Counted from the stretch's first letter, positions 26,869-39,213 are shown. The stretch is DNA of 64,000 nt from Cupriavidus metallidurans CH34 (GCF_000196015.1 NC_007973.1:1488001-1552000); one strand, 5' to 3'. Notes: a model not told the origin generated them from the letters alone. Made by a program: numbers and translations.

Positions 26869-28791
26869 TCAGGCGATCTGCTCGATCTGCTCCTGCAGTT
26901 CGAGCCAGCGTTCCTCCAGTTGCTCGAGTTCGCCGGTGACTTCGCCCTGGCGCTTGAGCATGTCCTTCAGCTTCGTCTTGTTGGCGTCGTCGTAACTCGA
27001 CGCGTCGGCCATGAACGTGTCGATCGTGGTCTTGTCGGCTTGTAGCACCGACATCCGCTTTTCCACCTTTTCCAGTTCCTTCGTCAGCGGCTTGCGCAGT
27101 ACCGACAGGCGCTGGCGCTCGTCGGCTTCTGCGCGGCGCTGGTCCTTCCGGTTGACCACGGGCGCGGCTTCGGCGGCGTGCGCGGCCGTGGCCGCGTTGC
27201 GCTTGGCGGCCGCCTGTTGCAGCAGCCAGTCGCGGTAGTCGTCCAGATCGCCATCGAACGGGCGGATCGTGCCCTCGGCCACGAGCATGAACTGGTCCGA
27301 GGTGGCGCGCAGCAGATGTCGGTCGTGCGAGACCAGGATCAGCGTGCCTTCGAACTGGGCCAGCGCCATCGTCAGCGCTTCGCGGGTGTCGAGGTCCAGG
27401 TGGTTGGTCGGTTCATCTAGCAGCAGCAGGTTCGGCTTTTGCCAGACGATCAGGGACAGCGCCAGCCGGGCCTTCTCGCCGCCCGAGAACGGTTCGATCG
27501 GTGACGTCGCCATGTCACCGCGGAAATTGAAGCTGCCCAGGAAGTCGCGCAGTTCCTGCTCTCGCACATCCGGCGCCAGCCGCGCCAGATGCTGGAGCGG
27601 CGAATCGTGGTCGCGCAGCGTTTCCAGCTGGTGCTGGGCGAAGTAGCCGATCACGAGTCCCTTGCCGAGCCGGACGGTGCCGTTCAGCGGCGCCTGCGTG
27701 CCGGCCAGCGTCTTCACCAGCGTCGACTTGCCCTGGCCGTTCGCGCCCAGCAGGCCGATGCGCTGGCCGTTCTGGATCGACAGTGCAAGGTTGTGCAGGA
27801 TCGTGACGGGCGGGTCGGCCTCGGCATAGCCGCAGTCCACACCTTCCAGCACCATCATCGGGTTCGGCGCCGAATCGGGCTCACGGAATTCGAAAGCGAA
27901 GCCCGCTGCCACGTGCACCGGCGCCAGCCGCTCCATCTTTTCCAGCGCCTTCACCCGGCTTTGCGCCTGGCGTGCCTTGGTGGCCTTGGCCTTGAAGCGG
28001 TTGATGAACGACTCCAGGTGCGCGATTTCCTTCTGCTGGCGCGCGTAGGCCGACTGCTGCTGCGCCATCTGCTGCAGCCGCATCGTTTCGAACTGCGTGT
28101 AGTTGCCGCCGTAACGCTTCAGTTGCTGGTTCTCGATATGCACCGTGACGTTGCAGATCGCGTCGAGGAATTCGCGATCGTGCGAGATCATCACCAGCGT
28201 GCCTGGGTAGCGCGCAAGCCAGTCTTCGAGCCAAACGATGGCGTCGAGGTCCAGGTGGTTGGTCGGTTCGTCAAGCAGCAGCAGGTCCGACGGACACATC
28301 AGCGCCTGCGCCAGGTTCAAGCGCATCCGCCAGCCGCCCGAGAACGATGCCACGGGCTGCGACACCTGCGGCAGCGTGAAGCCCAGGCCCAGCAACAGCG
28401 CCTCGGCGCGCGCGGCGGCGGTGTAGCCGTCGGCGTCGGCATAGGCTGCATGGGCTTCGCCTTCGGCCGAGCCATCGCCGCTGGCTTGGGCGGCGGCTAT
28501 CCGAGCCTCGATCTCGCGCAGGCGGGTATCGCCATCGACCACATAGTCCACGGCGGAGCGGGCTACCGCGGGCGTCTCCTGCGCCACATGCGCAATGCGC
28601 CACTGGGCGGGCAGGAAGACGTCGCCGCCGTCGGCGTGCAACTCGCCGCGCAGCATGGAGAACAGTGTGGACTTGCCACTGCCGTTGGCGCCGACAAGGC
28701 CGACGCGCTCGCCCGGATTGAGCGTCACGCTGGTGTGGTCGAACAGCACTTTGGTGCCGCGCTGGAGGACAAGCTGGTCGATTCGGATCAC
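26869..28791 (-). CDS. yheS: ABC-F family ATPase, YheS type
   Basis: This 640-residue protein has two ABC cassettes and no membrane domain. Walker A motifs are GANGSGKST (about 34) and GANGQGKST (about 350); signatures are FSGGWRMRLNLAQAL and FSGGEKARLALSLIV. The inter-domain linker contains FINRFKAKATKARQAQSRVK. A C-terminal coiled coil ends the protein. It aligns closely from memory with E. coli YheS (637 aa). ABC-F proteins act on ribosomes to resolve stalled translation. Confidence 0.93.
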   Translation of the reverse strand: MIRIDQLVLQRGTKVLFDHTSVTLNPGERVGLVGANGSGKSTLFSMLRGELHADGGDVFLPAQWRIAHVAQETPAVARSAVDYVVDGDTRLREIEARIAAAQASGDGSAEGEAHAAYADADGYTAAARAEALLLGLGFTLPQVSQPVASFSGGWRMRLNLAQALMCPSDLLLLDEPTNHLDLDAIVWLEDWLARYPGTLVMISHDREFLDAICNVTVHIENQQLKRYGGNYTQFETMRLQQMAQQQSAYARQQKEIAHLESFINRFKAKATKARQAQSRVKALEKMERLAPVHVAAGFAFEFREPDSAPNPMMVLEGVDCGYAEADPPVTILHNLALSIQNGQRIGLLGANGQGKSTLVKTLAGTQAPLNGTVRLGKGLVIGYFAQHQLETLRDHDSPLQHLARLAPDVREQELRDFLGSFNFRGDMATSPIEPFSGGEKARLALSLIVWQKPNLLLLDEPTNHLDLDTREALTMALAQFEGTLILVSHDRHLLRATSDQFMLVAEGTIRPFDGDLDDYRDWLLQQAAAKRNAATAAHAAEAAPVVNRKDQRRAEADERQRLSVLRKPLTKELEKVEKRMSVLQADKTTIDTFMADASSYDDANKTKLKDMLKRQGEVTGELEQLEERWLELQEQIEQIA

Positions 28792-29080
28792 GGAGGAGAC
28801 GGGAGGCTAAAGCTGGAAACGGTTTTTCGGCAGGCCGGCATTGTATCGCGCCGGCATCCAAAGACTGTCGCCGCTGGCTATGTTCGGCCGCTTGTTCTGA
28901 GGGATTACCCCTAATCGGCCACTTTTCACTCTCCTGGTACAGCAATTGCGTGTAAATTTATTTACATAGATGGTTGCACCGGGAAAGTGCTTTTTCATCA
29001 AAGCGCGATGCCGGTCCTGGTGCGCCAATCATTGTTTCGCGCTGATTCGCGCGGTTTTGAATGGATCCTGTAGTCCCGAG

Positions 29081-29983
29081 ATGCCAGACGGCCTGCTAAT
29101 TTCCGAGCGTATTGCACGCGCCTTGCCAACGTTGACGCCCGCGCACCAGCGCATGGCGCAGTACGTGCTGGAGAACCCGTTCCGTGCCGCCACGATGCGG
29201 ATCGACGAGTTCGCCACGGCCGTGGACGTATCGGTGGCCACGGCCAACCGCTTTGCGCGCGCGCTGGGATTCGAAGGCTATCCGCAGTTCCGCACCGAAC
29301 TCGTACGCGGCTTCGAGGCCACGCTGGCCCCGGTGGAGCGATTGCGCGACGAACTGGCGCGGCCCACCACGGCGGCGGAGGTGTTCGCGGCCTCGCTCGA
29401 GGACGGCATCCGTAACCTGGAAGCCACGCGTCGCGCGCTGGACCCCGAAGCCTGCGAGCGTGCGGTGTCGGCGATCCTGGAGGCGGAGCGTGTCTACGTG
29501 ATGGGTTTTGGCGCCAGCGGATTCCTGGCCGGGCTGCTGCAGCACGGTCTGGAGATGCATTGCCGCATGGTCACGTCGGTGTCCAATTCGGGTGGCGCAT
29601 CCCATGCGGGACGGCAACTGTTCAAGTTGCAACCGCAGGATCTGGTCATCGCCATCGCGTTTCCACGCTACGTGACTGACACGATCATGCTGGCCCAGCG
29701 CGTCAAGGAGCACGGCGGCCGATTGATGGCGCTTACCGATGGCCCGGCATCGCCGCTGGCACCGCTGGCTGACTACACGCTTTACGCCAATACCGGATAC
29801 CGGTTCTCCGCCAATTCCGATGCCACGGTTCTGGCGCTGATCGAGGCGCTGTGCGGCGCCGTGGCGCACCGGTCCGCGCGGTCGGTCAAGGCGGCCGCCG
29901 AAATGACCGAATTCCTGCTGCCCTGGCTCCACGGCGCGCCCGACGCGCGTGGTGGCCGGATTGCCCCGAAATCTCCCGACTGA
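29081..29983 (+). CDS. RpiR/MurR-family transcriptional regulator
   Basis: This regulator has 300 residues from the ATG at 29081. The N-terminal HTH_6 domain contains LTPAHQRMAQYVLENPFRAA and VDVSVATANRFARALGFEGYP. The C-terminal SIS domain contains VYVMGFGASGFLAGLLQHGL and VIAIAFPRYV. SIS domains usually sense phosphosugars. It stands immediately upstream (25 bp) of iaaA in the same direction, so it probably heads and controls the peptide-uptake cluster. The frame is open to 28970, but that leader lacks similarity. Confidence 0.88.
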   Translation: MPDGLLISERIARALPTLTPAHQRMAQYVLENPFRAATMRIDEFATAVDVSVATANRFARALGFEGYPQFRTELVRGFEATLAPVERLRDELARPTTAAEVFAASLEDGIRNLEATRRALDPEACERAVSAILEAERVYVMGFGASGFLAGLLQHGLEMHCRMVTSVSNSGGASHAGRQLFKLQPQDLVIAIAFPRYVTDTIMLAQRVKEHGGRLMALTDGPASPLAPLADYTLYANTGYRFSANSDATVLALIEALCGAVAHRSARSVKAAAEMTEFLLPWLHGAPDARGGRIAPKSPD

Positions 29984-30008
29984 TCCCCGACCGAAGTAGA
30001 AGGACCCC

Positions 30009-30977
30009 ATGCCTCAAGCTGTTATCGCCATCCACGGTGGCGCGGGCACGATCACCCGTGCCGCGATGAATGCAGAGCGCGAACGCGAGTACGCCGCCGC
30101 GCTCGAGCAGGTACTGCTCGCTGGCCAGCGCGTGCTGGCCGACGGCGGCAGCGCGCTCGACGCGGTCACCGAAGCGGTGCGCCTGCTCGAAGACAGTCCG
30201 CTGTTCAACGCCGGCCGGGGTGCCGTGCTGACCCATGCAGGCACTTTCGAACTCGACGCGGCAATCATGGATGGCCAGACGCTGGGCGCCGGCGCCGTGG
30301 CCTGCGTCAAGCGCTTGCGCAACCCCGTGCTGGCCGCGCGTGCCGTGCTGGAACGCAGCGAGCATGTGCTGTTTGCCGCCGAGGGCGCCGAGGCGTTTGC
30401 CGAAGCCCAGGGGCTGGAACTGGTCGGGCCCGAGTACTACTTCACGCAGGCCCGCCACGATCAATGGGTGCGTGCGCAAGCCAGTACCGGCATGGCGCTG
30501 CTCGACCATGACGCGGCTGCACTGGCCGCCAGGGCGGGGGCTGCCGATCCGATCGATCCCGACAACAAGTTCGGCACGGTTGGCGCGGTGGCCTGCGATG
30601 CCGCTGGCAACCTCGCCGCGGCCACGTCGACCGGCGGCGTGACCAACAAGCAGGTGGGCCGCGTGGGCGATACCCCGATCGTTGGGGCCGGCTGCTACGC
30701 GGACGATGTCGCGGCAGTCTCGGCCACGGGCACGGGCGAGATGTTCATCCGCACCGTGGCCGCGTTCGACGTCTCGGCGCAAATGCGCTACGCCGGGCTG
30801 TCGCTCGAGGAATCGGCGCGCCGCGTGGTGATGGAAAAGCTTCCCGCGATTGGCGGCCGTGGCGGCCTGATCGCGGTGGACCGTGCCGGCAACGTCACGC
30901 TACCGTTCAACACGGAAGGCATGTACCGAGGCGTGGCACGCGTTGGCGAGCCGGCCACTGTCTGGATCTACGGCTGA
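30009..30977 (+). CDS. iaaA: Isoaspartyl peptidase/L-asparaginase (Ntn hydrolase)
   Basis: This 322-residue plant-type asparaginase self-cleaves to expose a catalytic Thr. It begins [12 protein letters not shown]. The cleavage/nucleophile site is [12 protein letters not shown] (Thr190), followed by [13 protein letters not shown] and [14 protein letters not shown]. The E. coli homologue hydrolyses beta-aspartyl dipeptides and sits directly upstream of gsiABCD, exactly as here. The stop is 1 bp before the gsiA ATG. Confidence 0.96.
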   Translation: MPQAVIAIHGGAGTITRAAMNAEREREYAAALEQVLLAGQRVLADGGSALDAVTEAVRLLEDSPLFNAGRGAVLTHAGTFELDAAIMDGQTLGAGAVACVKRLRNPVLAARAVLERSEHVLFAAEGAEAFAEAQGLELVGPEYYFTQARHDQWVRAQASTGMALLDHDAAALAARAGAADPIDPDNKFGTVGAVACDAAGNLAAATSTGGVTNKQVGRVGDTPIVGAGCYADDVAAVSATGTGEMFIRTVAAFDVSAQMRYAGLSLEESARRVVMEKLPAIGGRGGLIAVDRAGNVTLPFNTEGMYRGVARVGEPATVWIYG

Positions 30978-30978
30978 T

Positions 30979-32871
<1,893 letters not shown>

Positions 32872-32899
32872 AGTTCGTTTTCCTCAAGGAGAAGTGAAG

Positions 32900-34456
32900 A
32901 TGTCTGACCGCAAGGTTTCGTTCCGCCTGATGGCCGGCGCCACCGCAGTGGGCGCCATGGGCATGATGGCCGCCGCGCCGGCATTCGCCGCCAAGGACGC
33001 GGTGATGGCCGTGTACTCCACCTTCACCACGCTGGACCCGTACGACGCGAACGACACGTTGTCGCAGGCGGCGGTGAAGTCGTTCTACCAGGGCCTGTTC
33101 GGCTTCGACAAGGACATGAAGCTGGTCAACGTGCTGGCCGAGAGCTACGACGTCAGCAAGGATGGCCTGGTCTACACGATCAAGCTCAAGAAGGGCGTGA
33201 AATTCCACGACGGCACCACGTTCGACGCGACCGCGGTCAAGGCCAATCTGGACCGCGTGACCGATCCGGCCAACAAGCTCAAGCGCTACACGCTGTTCAA
33301 CCGTGTGGCCAAGACCGACGTGGTGGACCCGAACACGGTGCGAATCACGCTCAAGGAGCCGTTCTCGCCGTTCATCAACGTGCTGGCCCACCCGTCGGCG
33401 GTGATGATCAGCCCGACCGCGCTGAAGAAGTACGGCAAGGAGATTGCCTTCCACCCCGTGGGCACCGGACCGTTCGAGTTCGTGGAATGGAAGCAGACCG
33501 ATTACCTGAAGGGCAAGAAGTTCGCGGGCTACTGGAAGACCGGCTATCCGAAGATCGACACGATCACCTGGAAGCCTGTGGTCGACAACAACACGCGCTC
33601 GGCCGTGATGCAGACCGGCGAGGCCGACTTCGCGTTCAGCATTCCGTTCGAGCAGGCCGCGGTGCTCAAGGCCAGCCCGAAGGTGGACCTGATCGACGGG
33701 CCGTCGATCATCCAGCGCTACCTGTCGCTGAACACGATGGTCAAGCCGTTCAACGACCCCAAGGTGCGCCAGGCGATCAACTACGCGATCAACAAGGAGG
33801 CGCTGGCCAAGGTGGCGTTCGCCGGCTACGCCGTACCGTCGGCCGGCGTGGTGCCACCGGGCGTGGATTACGCCGAGAAGCTGGGCCCATGGCCGTACAA
33901 CCCGGCCAAGGCGCGCGAGCTGCTCAAGGAAGCCGGCTACCCGAACGGCTTCGAGACGACGCTGTGGTCGGCCTATAACCACACCACCGCGCAGAAGGTG
34001 ATCCAGTTCGTGCAGCAGCAGCTGCAACAGGTGGGCATCAAGGCGCAGGTGCTGGCACTGGAAGCTGGCCAGCGCGTGGAACGCGTGGAGTCCGTGGCCA
34101 AGCCCGAGGACGCCGGCGTGCGCATGTACTACGTGGGCTGGTCGTCGTCGACCGGTGAGTCGGACTGGGCGCTGCGTCCGCTGCTGGCTTCGGAAGCGAT
34201 GCCGCCGAAGCTGCTGAACACGGCCTACTACAAGAACGACCAGGTCGATGCCGATATCGCCAACGCGCTGCGCACGACCGATCGCGCCGAGAAGGCCAAG
34301 CTCTACAAGGACGCCCAGGAACAAATCTGGAAGGACGCGCCGTGGGCCTTCCTGGTGACCGAGAAGGTGCTGTACGCGCGTTCGAAGCGCCTGACTGGTG
34401 CCTACGTGATGCCCGACGGCTCGTTCAACTTCGACGAGATCGATATCAAGCAGTAA
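32900..34456 (+). CDS. gsiB: Periplasmic glutathione/peptide-binding protein GsiB
   Basis: This 518-residue solute-binding protein (SBP family 5) has a Sec signal peptide ending AAPAFA-AK (residues 1-31). Family markers are [19 protein letters not shown] (here [14 protein letters not shown]) and [14 protein letters not shown]. The ATG at 32900 follows a caaggagaag site; a GTG at 32894 overlaps that site and is less likely. It delivers glutathione or related peptides to the GsiCD channel. A hairpin and an octamer repeat follow before gsiC. Confidence 0.95.
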   Translation: MSDRKVSFRLMAGATAVGAMGMMAAAPAFAAKDAVMAVYSTFTTLDPYDANDTLSQAAVKSFYQGLFGFDKDMKLVNVLAESYDVSKDGLVYTIKLKKGVKFHDGTTFDATAVKANLDRVTDPANKLKRYTLFNRVAKTDVVDPNTVRITLKEPFSPFINVLAHPSAVMISPTALKKYGKEIAFHPVGTGPFEFVEWKQTDYLKGKKFAGYWKTGYPKIDTITWKPVVDNNTRSAVMQTGEADFAFSIPFEQAAVLKASPKVDLIDGPSIIQRYLSLNTMVKPFNDPKVRQAINYAINKEALAKVAFAGYAVPSAGVVPPGVDYAEKLGPWPYNPAKARELLKEAGYPNGFETTLWSAYNHTTAQKVIQFVQQQLQQVGIKAQVLALEAGQRVERVESVAKPEDAGVRMYYVGWSSSTGESDWALRPLLASEAMPPKLLNTAYYKNDQVDADIANALRTTDRAEKAKLYKDAQEQIWKDAPWAFLVTEKVLYARSKRLTGAYVMPDGSFNFDEIDIKQ

Positions 34457-34481
34457 GCGGTTGACATGTCTTCGGTGTTTG

Positions 34482-34508
34482 CCCCTCTCCCATGCATGGT
34501 GAGAGGGG
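34482..34508 (+). terminator. Stem-loop between gsiB and gsiC
   Basis: cccctctc (34482-34489) pairs with gagagggg (34501-34508) around the self-complementary ccatgcatgg. It has no T-tract. Such stems after binding-protein genes often slow 3' decay and reduce expression of downstream permease genes; that role is inferred. Confidence 0.55.
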
Positions 34509-34515
34509 GAGTACC

Positions 34516-34546
34516 GCAGTAGAGCAGTAGAGCAGTAGAGCAGTAA
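34516..34546 (+). repeat. Tandem octamer repeat, about 3.9 copies of GCAGTAGA
   Basis: Three perfect copies of gcagtaga (34516-34523, 34524-34531, 34532-34539) and a 7-base partial (gcagtaa). It lies in the 216-bp gap between gsiB and gsiC, outside any reading frame I accept. Such short tandem repeats can vary in copy number by slippage. Confidence 0.85.
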
Positions 34547-34672
34547 GAGTGGTTGCAAGTCGCGGTATCGCAGTACTTATAACAAGCTGTATGCAGTAAG
34601 CCGTGTGGCTGCCTGCCCGTATACGCGGGGTTGAGGGCGGGCGGCCGGCGGTCCTCAATTTTCCGTTGCCTG

Positions 34673-35593
34673 ATGCTGAACTACTTCCTTAAACGACTTC
34701 TGGGCGTGATACCCACCATGCTGATCGTGGCGGTGTTGGTATTCCTGTTCGTCCATCTGCTGCCCGGCGATCCGGCGCGGCTGGCCGCGGGCCCGGAGGC
34801 CGACGCGGACACCGTGGAACTGGTGCGCAAGGATCTCGGGCTCGATCGCCCGATGCCGGAGCAGTTCGTGCGTTACTTCTCGAACGCCCTGCGGGGGGAC
34901 TTCGGTACCTCGCTGCGCACCAAGCGACCCGTTTCGGAAGAAATCGGCGACCGCTTCCTGCCCACGCTGTACCTGACGATCGCGTCGATGGTCTGGGCCG
35001 TCATCTTCGGCATGACCATCGGCATCTGCTCGGCCGTGTGGCGGAATCAGTGGCCGGACCGCCTGGGCATGACGCTGGCGGTGTCGGGTATCTCGTTCCC
35101 GGCCTTCGCGCTGGGGATGCTGCTGATGGAAGTGTTTTCGGTGCAGCTTGGCTGGCTGCCGTCGATCGGCGCCGATAGCTGGAAGCACTACATCCTGCCG
35201 TCGCTGACGCTCGGCGCGGCCGTGGCCGCCGTGATGGCGCGATTCACGCGCGCATCGTTCATCGAGGTGCTGCAGGAGGACTTCGTCCGTACCGCACGCG
35301 CCAAGGGCGTGCGCGAGACCGTGGTCGTGATCAAGCATACGCTGCGCAACGCAATGATTCCCGTCGTGACGATGATGGGCCTGCAGTTCGGCTTTCTGCT
35401 GGGCGGCTCGATCCTCGTCGAGAAGGTGTTCAACTGGCCCGGCCTCGGCCGCCTGTTGGTGGATGCCGTGGAGATGCGTGACTACCCGGTGATCCAGGCC
35501 GAGGTGCTGCTGTTCTCGCTCGAATTCATCCTGATCAACCTGGTGGTGGACGTGCTGTACACCGTGATCAACCCCACCATCCGCTATAAATAA
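34673..35593 (+). CDS. gsiC: Glutathione ABC importer permease GsiC
   Basis: From the ATG at 34673 the product is 306 residues, the same length as E. coli GsiC. It begins [21 protein letters not shown], with six predicted membrane helices. The ABC-permease EAA loop is present ([20 protein letters not shown]). The upstream in-frame extension to 34631 is not typical. It pairs with GsiD to form the inner-membrane channel. Confidence 0.95.
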   Translation: MLNYFLKRLLGVIPTMLIVAVLVFLFVHLLPGDPARLAAGPEADADTVELVRKDLGLDRPMPEQFVRYFSNALRGDFGTSLRTKRPVSEEIGDRFLPTLYLTIASMVWAVIFGMTIGICSAVWRNQWPDRLGMTLAVSGISFPAFALGMLLMEVFSVQLGWLPSIGADSWKHYILPSLTLGAAVAAVMARFTRASFIEVLQEDFVRTARAKGVRETVVVIKHTLRNAMIPVVTMMGLQFGFLLGGSILVEKVFNWPGLGRLLVDAVEMRDYPVIQAEVLLFSLEFILINLVVDVLYTVINPTIRYK

Positions 35594-35603
35594 GGAGGCT
35601 GGC

Positions 35604-36506
35604 ATGTCCGATATTTCCACGCCCGCCGCTCCCGAGGCCGCCAGCGTCCCGGAGGCCGTCCGCACGCCCTGGACCGAGTTCTGGCGCAAGTTCCGCAAGC
35701 AGCATCTCGCGCTGGCCGCCGGCGCGTTCGTGCTGCTGCTGGTGGTGGTCGCGATTCTGGCGCCGCACATCGTCCCGTACGACCCCGAGAACTTCTTCGA
35801 CTACGACGCGCTCAACGCAGGCCCGTCGGCTGCGCACTGGATGGGCGTTGACTCGCTCGGGCGCGACATCTTCAGCCGCATCCTGGCCGGTACGCGCATT
35901 TCGCTGGCGGCCGGCTTCTTCTCGGTGATCATCGGCGCGGTCATCGGCACGGTGCTGGGCCTGCTGGCCGGCTACTACGAGGGCTGGTGGGACCGCATCG
36001 TCACGCGCATCTGTGACGTGCTGTTCGCGTTTCCGGGCATCCTGCTTGCGATCGCCATCGTCGCGATCCTGGGCAATGGCATGGTCAACGTGATCTTCGC
36101 AGTGGCGGTGTTCAGCATTCCAGCCTTCGCGCGCCTTGTGCGGGGCAACACGCTGATGCTCAAGCGGCTCACGTACGTGGAAGCGGCACGCAGCATTGGC
36201 GCATCCGACTGGACGATCCTGATGCGGCATATCCTGCCCGGTACCGTGTCGTCGATCGTGGTGTACTTCTCGATGCGGATCGGCACGTCGATTATCACGG
36301 CGGCTGGCCTGTCGTTCCTGGGCCTTGGCGCGCAACCGCCCACGCCCGAGTGGGGCGCGATGCTGAACGAGGCGCGCGCTGACATGGTGACCGCGCCCCA
36401 CGTGGCGATTTTCCCGAGCCTGGCGATCTTCCTGACCGTGCTGGCGTTCAACCTGCTGGGCGATGGCCTGCGCGATGCGCTCGATCCGAAGATCGACCGG
36501 CGTTGA
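35604..36506 (+). CDS. gsiD: Glutathione ABC importer permease GsiD
   Basis: This 300-residue partner permease (E. coli 303) has the OppC-type N-terminal segment, six membrane helices, the domain start [21 protein letters not shown], and the EAA loop [23 protein letters not shown]. It ends in [18 protein letters not shown], the characteristic OppC/DppC C-terminus. An aggaggc-type site precedes the ATG. Its stop overlaps the next ATG (TGATG). Confidence 0.96.
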   Translation: MSDISTPAAPEAASVPEAVRTPWTEFWRKFRKQHLALAAGAFVLLLVVVAILAPHIVPYDPENFFDYDALNAGPSAAHWMGVDSLGRDIFSRILAGTRISLAAGFFSVIIGAVIGTVLGLLAGYYEGWWDRIVTRICDVLFAFPGILLAIAIVAILGNGMVNVIFAVAVFSIPAFARLVRGNTLMLKRLTYVEAARSIGASDWTILMRHILPGTVSSIVVYFSMRIGTSIITAAGLSFLGLGAQPPTPEWGAMLNEARADMVTAPHVAIFPSLAIFLTVLAFNLLGDGLRDALDPKIDRR

Positions 36507-37564
36507 TGGCACCTTCAGCACGCATTGAACACAAGTCGAGCACGATGATGGATATCCCCGTGATTGGCACGTTGCCGGTGGGCCCTCGCAATGCGATTAC
36601 CGACGTGGCTGGCGTGACCGTCGGCCACTGCACGCTGGCCGACGGGGCTTGCCAGACCGGGGTGACGGTGATTCGCCCGCACGCGGGCAATGTCTACCGC
36701 GAGAAGGTGCCCGCAGCGGCCACCGTGCTGAACGGATTCGGCAAGAGCATCGGCCTGGTGCAGGTCGACGAACTCGGCGTGATGGAAACGCCGATCGCGC
36801 TGACCAACACCTTCTCTGTTGGCGCACTGGCACAGGCGCAGATCCGCGCGGCCATTGCCGAGAACCCCGAGATCGGCCGCGCCTGGCCCACCGTCAATCC
36901 GCTCGTGTTCGAGTGCAATGATGGCTATCTGAACGACATTCAGGCGATGGCGGTCCAGGGGATGCACTACGACAGCGCCCTGGCGGCCGCGAGCGTGGAT
37001 GTCGCGCAAGGCGCGGTGGGCGCGGGGCGGGGCATGTCATCGTTCGGCGTCAAGGGTGGTATCGGCACCGCATCCCGCATAGCGGGCGGCTACACGGTTG
37101 GCGCGCTGGTGTTGTCGAACTTCGGCACACCGGATTCCCTGATCTACGGCGGCAGGCTGCTGGGCGCGGCGCTGGCTGGCCAACTGAGGCAGGAGATCGT
37201 CCCGGAGAAGGGATCGATCATCATGATCGTGGCCACCGATGCACCGCTCGACGCGCGGCAGCTTGGCCGGCTTTCGCTGCGCGCCGGCGCGGGGCTGGCG
37301 CGAACCGGTTCCGTATTTGGCCATGGCTCTGGCGATATCGCGCTAGCGTTCTCGACGGCGTACACCGTGCCACATCTGGCCGACGTACCGATGCCGGCCG
37401 TGCAGATGGTGCATGAAACACGGCTCGACCCGCTGTTTCGCGCCGCTGCTGACAGCGTGGAGCAGGCCATCGTCAATGCGCTCTGGCATGGCGAAACCGT
37501 TCATGGCCGCGATGGGCACACCCGGCGGGCACTACGCGAACTGTTGCAGGAACTGATGGCATGA
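36506..37564 (+). CDS. P1-family (DmpA-like) aminopeptidase
   Basis: This 352-residue peptidase of the P1/S58 family resembles DmpA (L-aminopeptidase/D-esterase) and BapA beta-peptidyl aminopeptidases. N-terminal markers are GPRNAITDVAGVTVGH and GVTVIRPHAGN. The likely autocleavage and nucleophile site is Gly-Ser (Ser237) in EKGSIIMIVATDAPL, leaving a beta chain of about 116 residues, close to the DmpA pattern. HGSGDIALAFSTA follows. It is cytoplasmic (no signal). It overlaps gsiD at its start and the next gene at its stop, so it is part of the uptake operon. Confidence 0.9.
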   Translation: MAPSARIEHKSSTMMDIPVIGTLPVGPRNAITDVAGVTVGHCTLADGACQTGVTVIRPHAGNVYREKVPAAATVLNGFGKSIGLVQVDELGVMETPIALTNTFSVGALAQAQIRAAIAENPEIGRAWPTVNPLVFECNDGYLNDIQAMAVQGMHYDSALAAASVDVAQGAVGAGRGMSSFGVKGGIGTASRIAGGYTVGALVLSNFGTPDSLIYGGRLLGAALAGQLRQEIVPEKGSIIMIVATDAPLDARQLGRLSLRAGAGLARTGSVFGHGSGDIALAFSTAYTVPHLADVPMPAVQMVHETRLDPLFRAAADSVEQAIVNALWHGETVHGRDGHTRRALRELLQELMA

Positions 37565-38388
37565 AGATTCTGGTTTCCACGGACATCGAAGGCGTGGCCG
37601 GCGTATTCCACGCCGAGCAAACACGCGCGGGGAATGGAGAGTACGAACGCGCGCGTGCCTGGATGACGGCCGAAGCCAATGCCGCCGTGCAGGGCGCATT
37701 TGCGGGTGGCGCCACCGAGGTGTTGGTCAACGATTCGCACGGGGGCTTCCGCAACCTGCTGCCGGATCAGATCGACCCGCGCGCGCAACTGGTGCTGGGC
37801 AAGCCGCGCTATCTGAGCATGATGGCTGGCGTCGAGCAGGATTGCGACGGCGTGTTCATGATCGGCTATCACGGCCGGGCGCAGAGCCGTGGCGTGCTGG
37901 CCCATACGATCAACAGCGGCGCGTTCGCGCGCGTCTGGCTCAACGGGCTGGAGCTGGGCGAGGCGGGCATCTACGCCGCATTGGCCGGCGAGTTCGGCGT
38001 GCCGGTGATGCTGGCCAGCGGCGATGACGTCTTCATCGCGGAAACGCAGCCGCTGATGCCTTGGGTGCGCTACGTGCAGACCAAGGCCGCAGGCGGGCAG
38101 GGCAGTGGCACCTCGTTGTCGCCCGCTGCCGCTCGTGAAGCGATCGCAGTGGCCGCCGAGTCCGTGACGCGCGATGCGATCGTCCAAGCCAAGGCACGTT
38201 GCTTCGAACTGCCTGGGCCGGTGAGTTGCCGCCTGCAGACAACGACCACCGCCCACGCCGACCTGTTCTGCCAATGGCCCGAGTTCGAACGGGTCGACGG
38301 TGTCACGCTGACATTCACGGGGCCAACCGTGCAGGCTGTGGTGCGGATGCTGAACTGCTGCTCGGCGATGTCGTTCATGCTGAAGTAG
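37561..38388 (+). CDS. D-aminopeptidase, M55 family (DppA-like)
   Basis: This 275-residue zinc peptidase begins MKILVSTDIEGVAGVFH, with the metal ligands Asp8 and Glu10. Further ligand motifs are NDSHGG (about 58-63), GYHGRA (about 101) and LGEAGIYAAL. The founding member, B. subtilis DppA, cleaves D-Ala-D-Ala and is linked to a dipeptide transporter. Here it overlaps the P1 peptidase (ATGA) downstream of gsiABCD, suggesting that D-amino-acid-containing peptides are among the imported substrates. Confidence 0.92.
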   Translation: MKILVSTDIEGVAGVFHAEQTRAGNGEYERARAWMTAEANAAVQGAFAGGATEVLVNDSHGGFRNLLPDQIDPRAQLVLGKPRYLSMMAGVEQDCDGVFMIGYHGRAQSRGVLAHTINSGAFARVWLNGLELGEAGIYAALAGEFGVPVMLASGDDVFIAETQPLMPWVRYVQTKAAGGQGSGTSLSPAAAREAIAVAAESVTRDAIVQAKARCFELPGPVSCRLQTTTTAHADLFCQWPEFERVDGVTLTFTGPTVQAVVRMLNCCSAMSFMLK

Positions 38389-38397
38389 TTGTTTTCC

Positions 38398-38424
38398 CCG
38401 TTTTCCCGCAACGCGGGAGAACGG
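38398..38424 (+). terminator. Hairpin at the end of the gsi-peptidase operon
   Basis: ccgttttcccgc (38398-38409) pairs with gcgggagaacgg (38413-38424) with one wobble pair and an AAC loop. No T-run follows on the plus strand, though a T-rich stretch precedes it. Confidence 0.6.
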
Positions 38425-38475
38425 AGCGAAAACAGTGGGACAATAGCGCCCGTTCCCGATTTCGCCCGACTTCCA

Positions 38476-39213
38476 ATGACCCATCCGACGCACGGGAGCT
38501 GGACGCCCGTTCGCAAGGACTTCGTCGATCCGGCCAGCACGCGATGCCATGCGCGCAACGCGAAAGGCGGCCGCCACCACGGTTTTCCCGAGGGGCACGC
38601 CTATATCCTGCGCGGCCCGGATGGCCACGAGTACCCATTCGGCCCGGAATGCGCGCGCGAGGTGCTGGCCGTGCCCGAGGCGCTGGATCAGATCCCGGAC
38701 TATACCGAGCGCGATGCGGTGAAGCGGATCGACGCCGATCTGCCCGCGCCGGTGAGGCGCAAGCCCTCGGCGGCCGAACTGGAGCTGGCGCGCCGCAATG
38801 CGGCCACGCGCTATGTGGTGCTGCGCATGGAGAAAGTGGCTGCCGTGCCGCGCGTGCAGCCGACAGTCCTGTTCCCCGCGCTCGATGAGCTTTATCAGCG
38901 GATCGCCACTGGCGGCACGCTCACGAACGCGCAGGTGCAACGCGTGCTGGCGATCGAACGCAGCAAGGCCACGCCGCCCAAGCTCAAGAGCACGAACCTG
39001 CTCGACGTCTATACGGCGCACGTCAAGCTCGAGTGGCTGATCGCGGGGGCAAACCGCGTGGATCAGATACGTTTCCTGCGCAGCCTGCATGACTGGCTGG
39101 CCAGACATCTGGTGCTGTCCGCCGCGCAGATTGCCGCTGCCGGCATCGTGATGCACCCGCACGCGTTCCGCAGCGCCTGGCCGTCCGAGGGCGGTCCGGC
39201 GGAGCTGTTCTGA
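38476..39213 (+). CDS. Hypothetical protein with Cys/His-rich N-terminus, not recognised
   Basis: I do not recognise this 245-residue cytoplasmic protein. Residues 20-60 contain STRCHARNAKGGRHH and a HEYPFGPECARE segment (Cys24, His25, His34, His35, Cys59), which could bind a metal. The rest is helical, with a basic patch near 85-110 and no signal peptide or membrane segment. The ATG at 38476 follows a hairpin; the frame is open upstream to 38389 but crosses that hairpin. It may be a separate transcript from the peptidases. Codon use looks like its neighbours. Confidence 0.7.
   Translation: MTHPTHGSWTPVRKDFVDPASTRCHARNAKGGRHHGFPEGHAYILRGPDGHEYPFGPECAREVLAVPEALDQIPDYTERDAVKRIDADLPAPVRRKPSAAELELARRNAATRYVVLRMEKVAAVPRVQPTVLFPALDELYQRIATGGTLTNAQVQRVLAIERSKATPPKLKSTNLLDVYTAHVKLEWLIAGANRVDQIRFLRSLHDWLARHLVLSAAQIAAAGIVMHPHAFRSAWPSEGGPAELF

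Noticed and set aside
34516..34546. Octamer repeats considered as a CRISPR array
   Set aside because: Units are contiguous with no spacers and only 8 bp long, so this is a simple tandem repeat.
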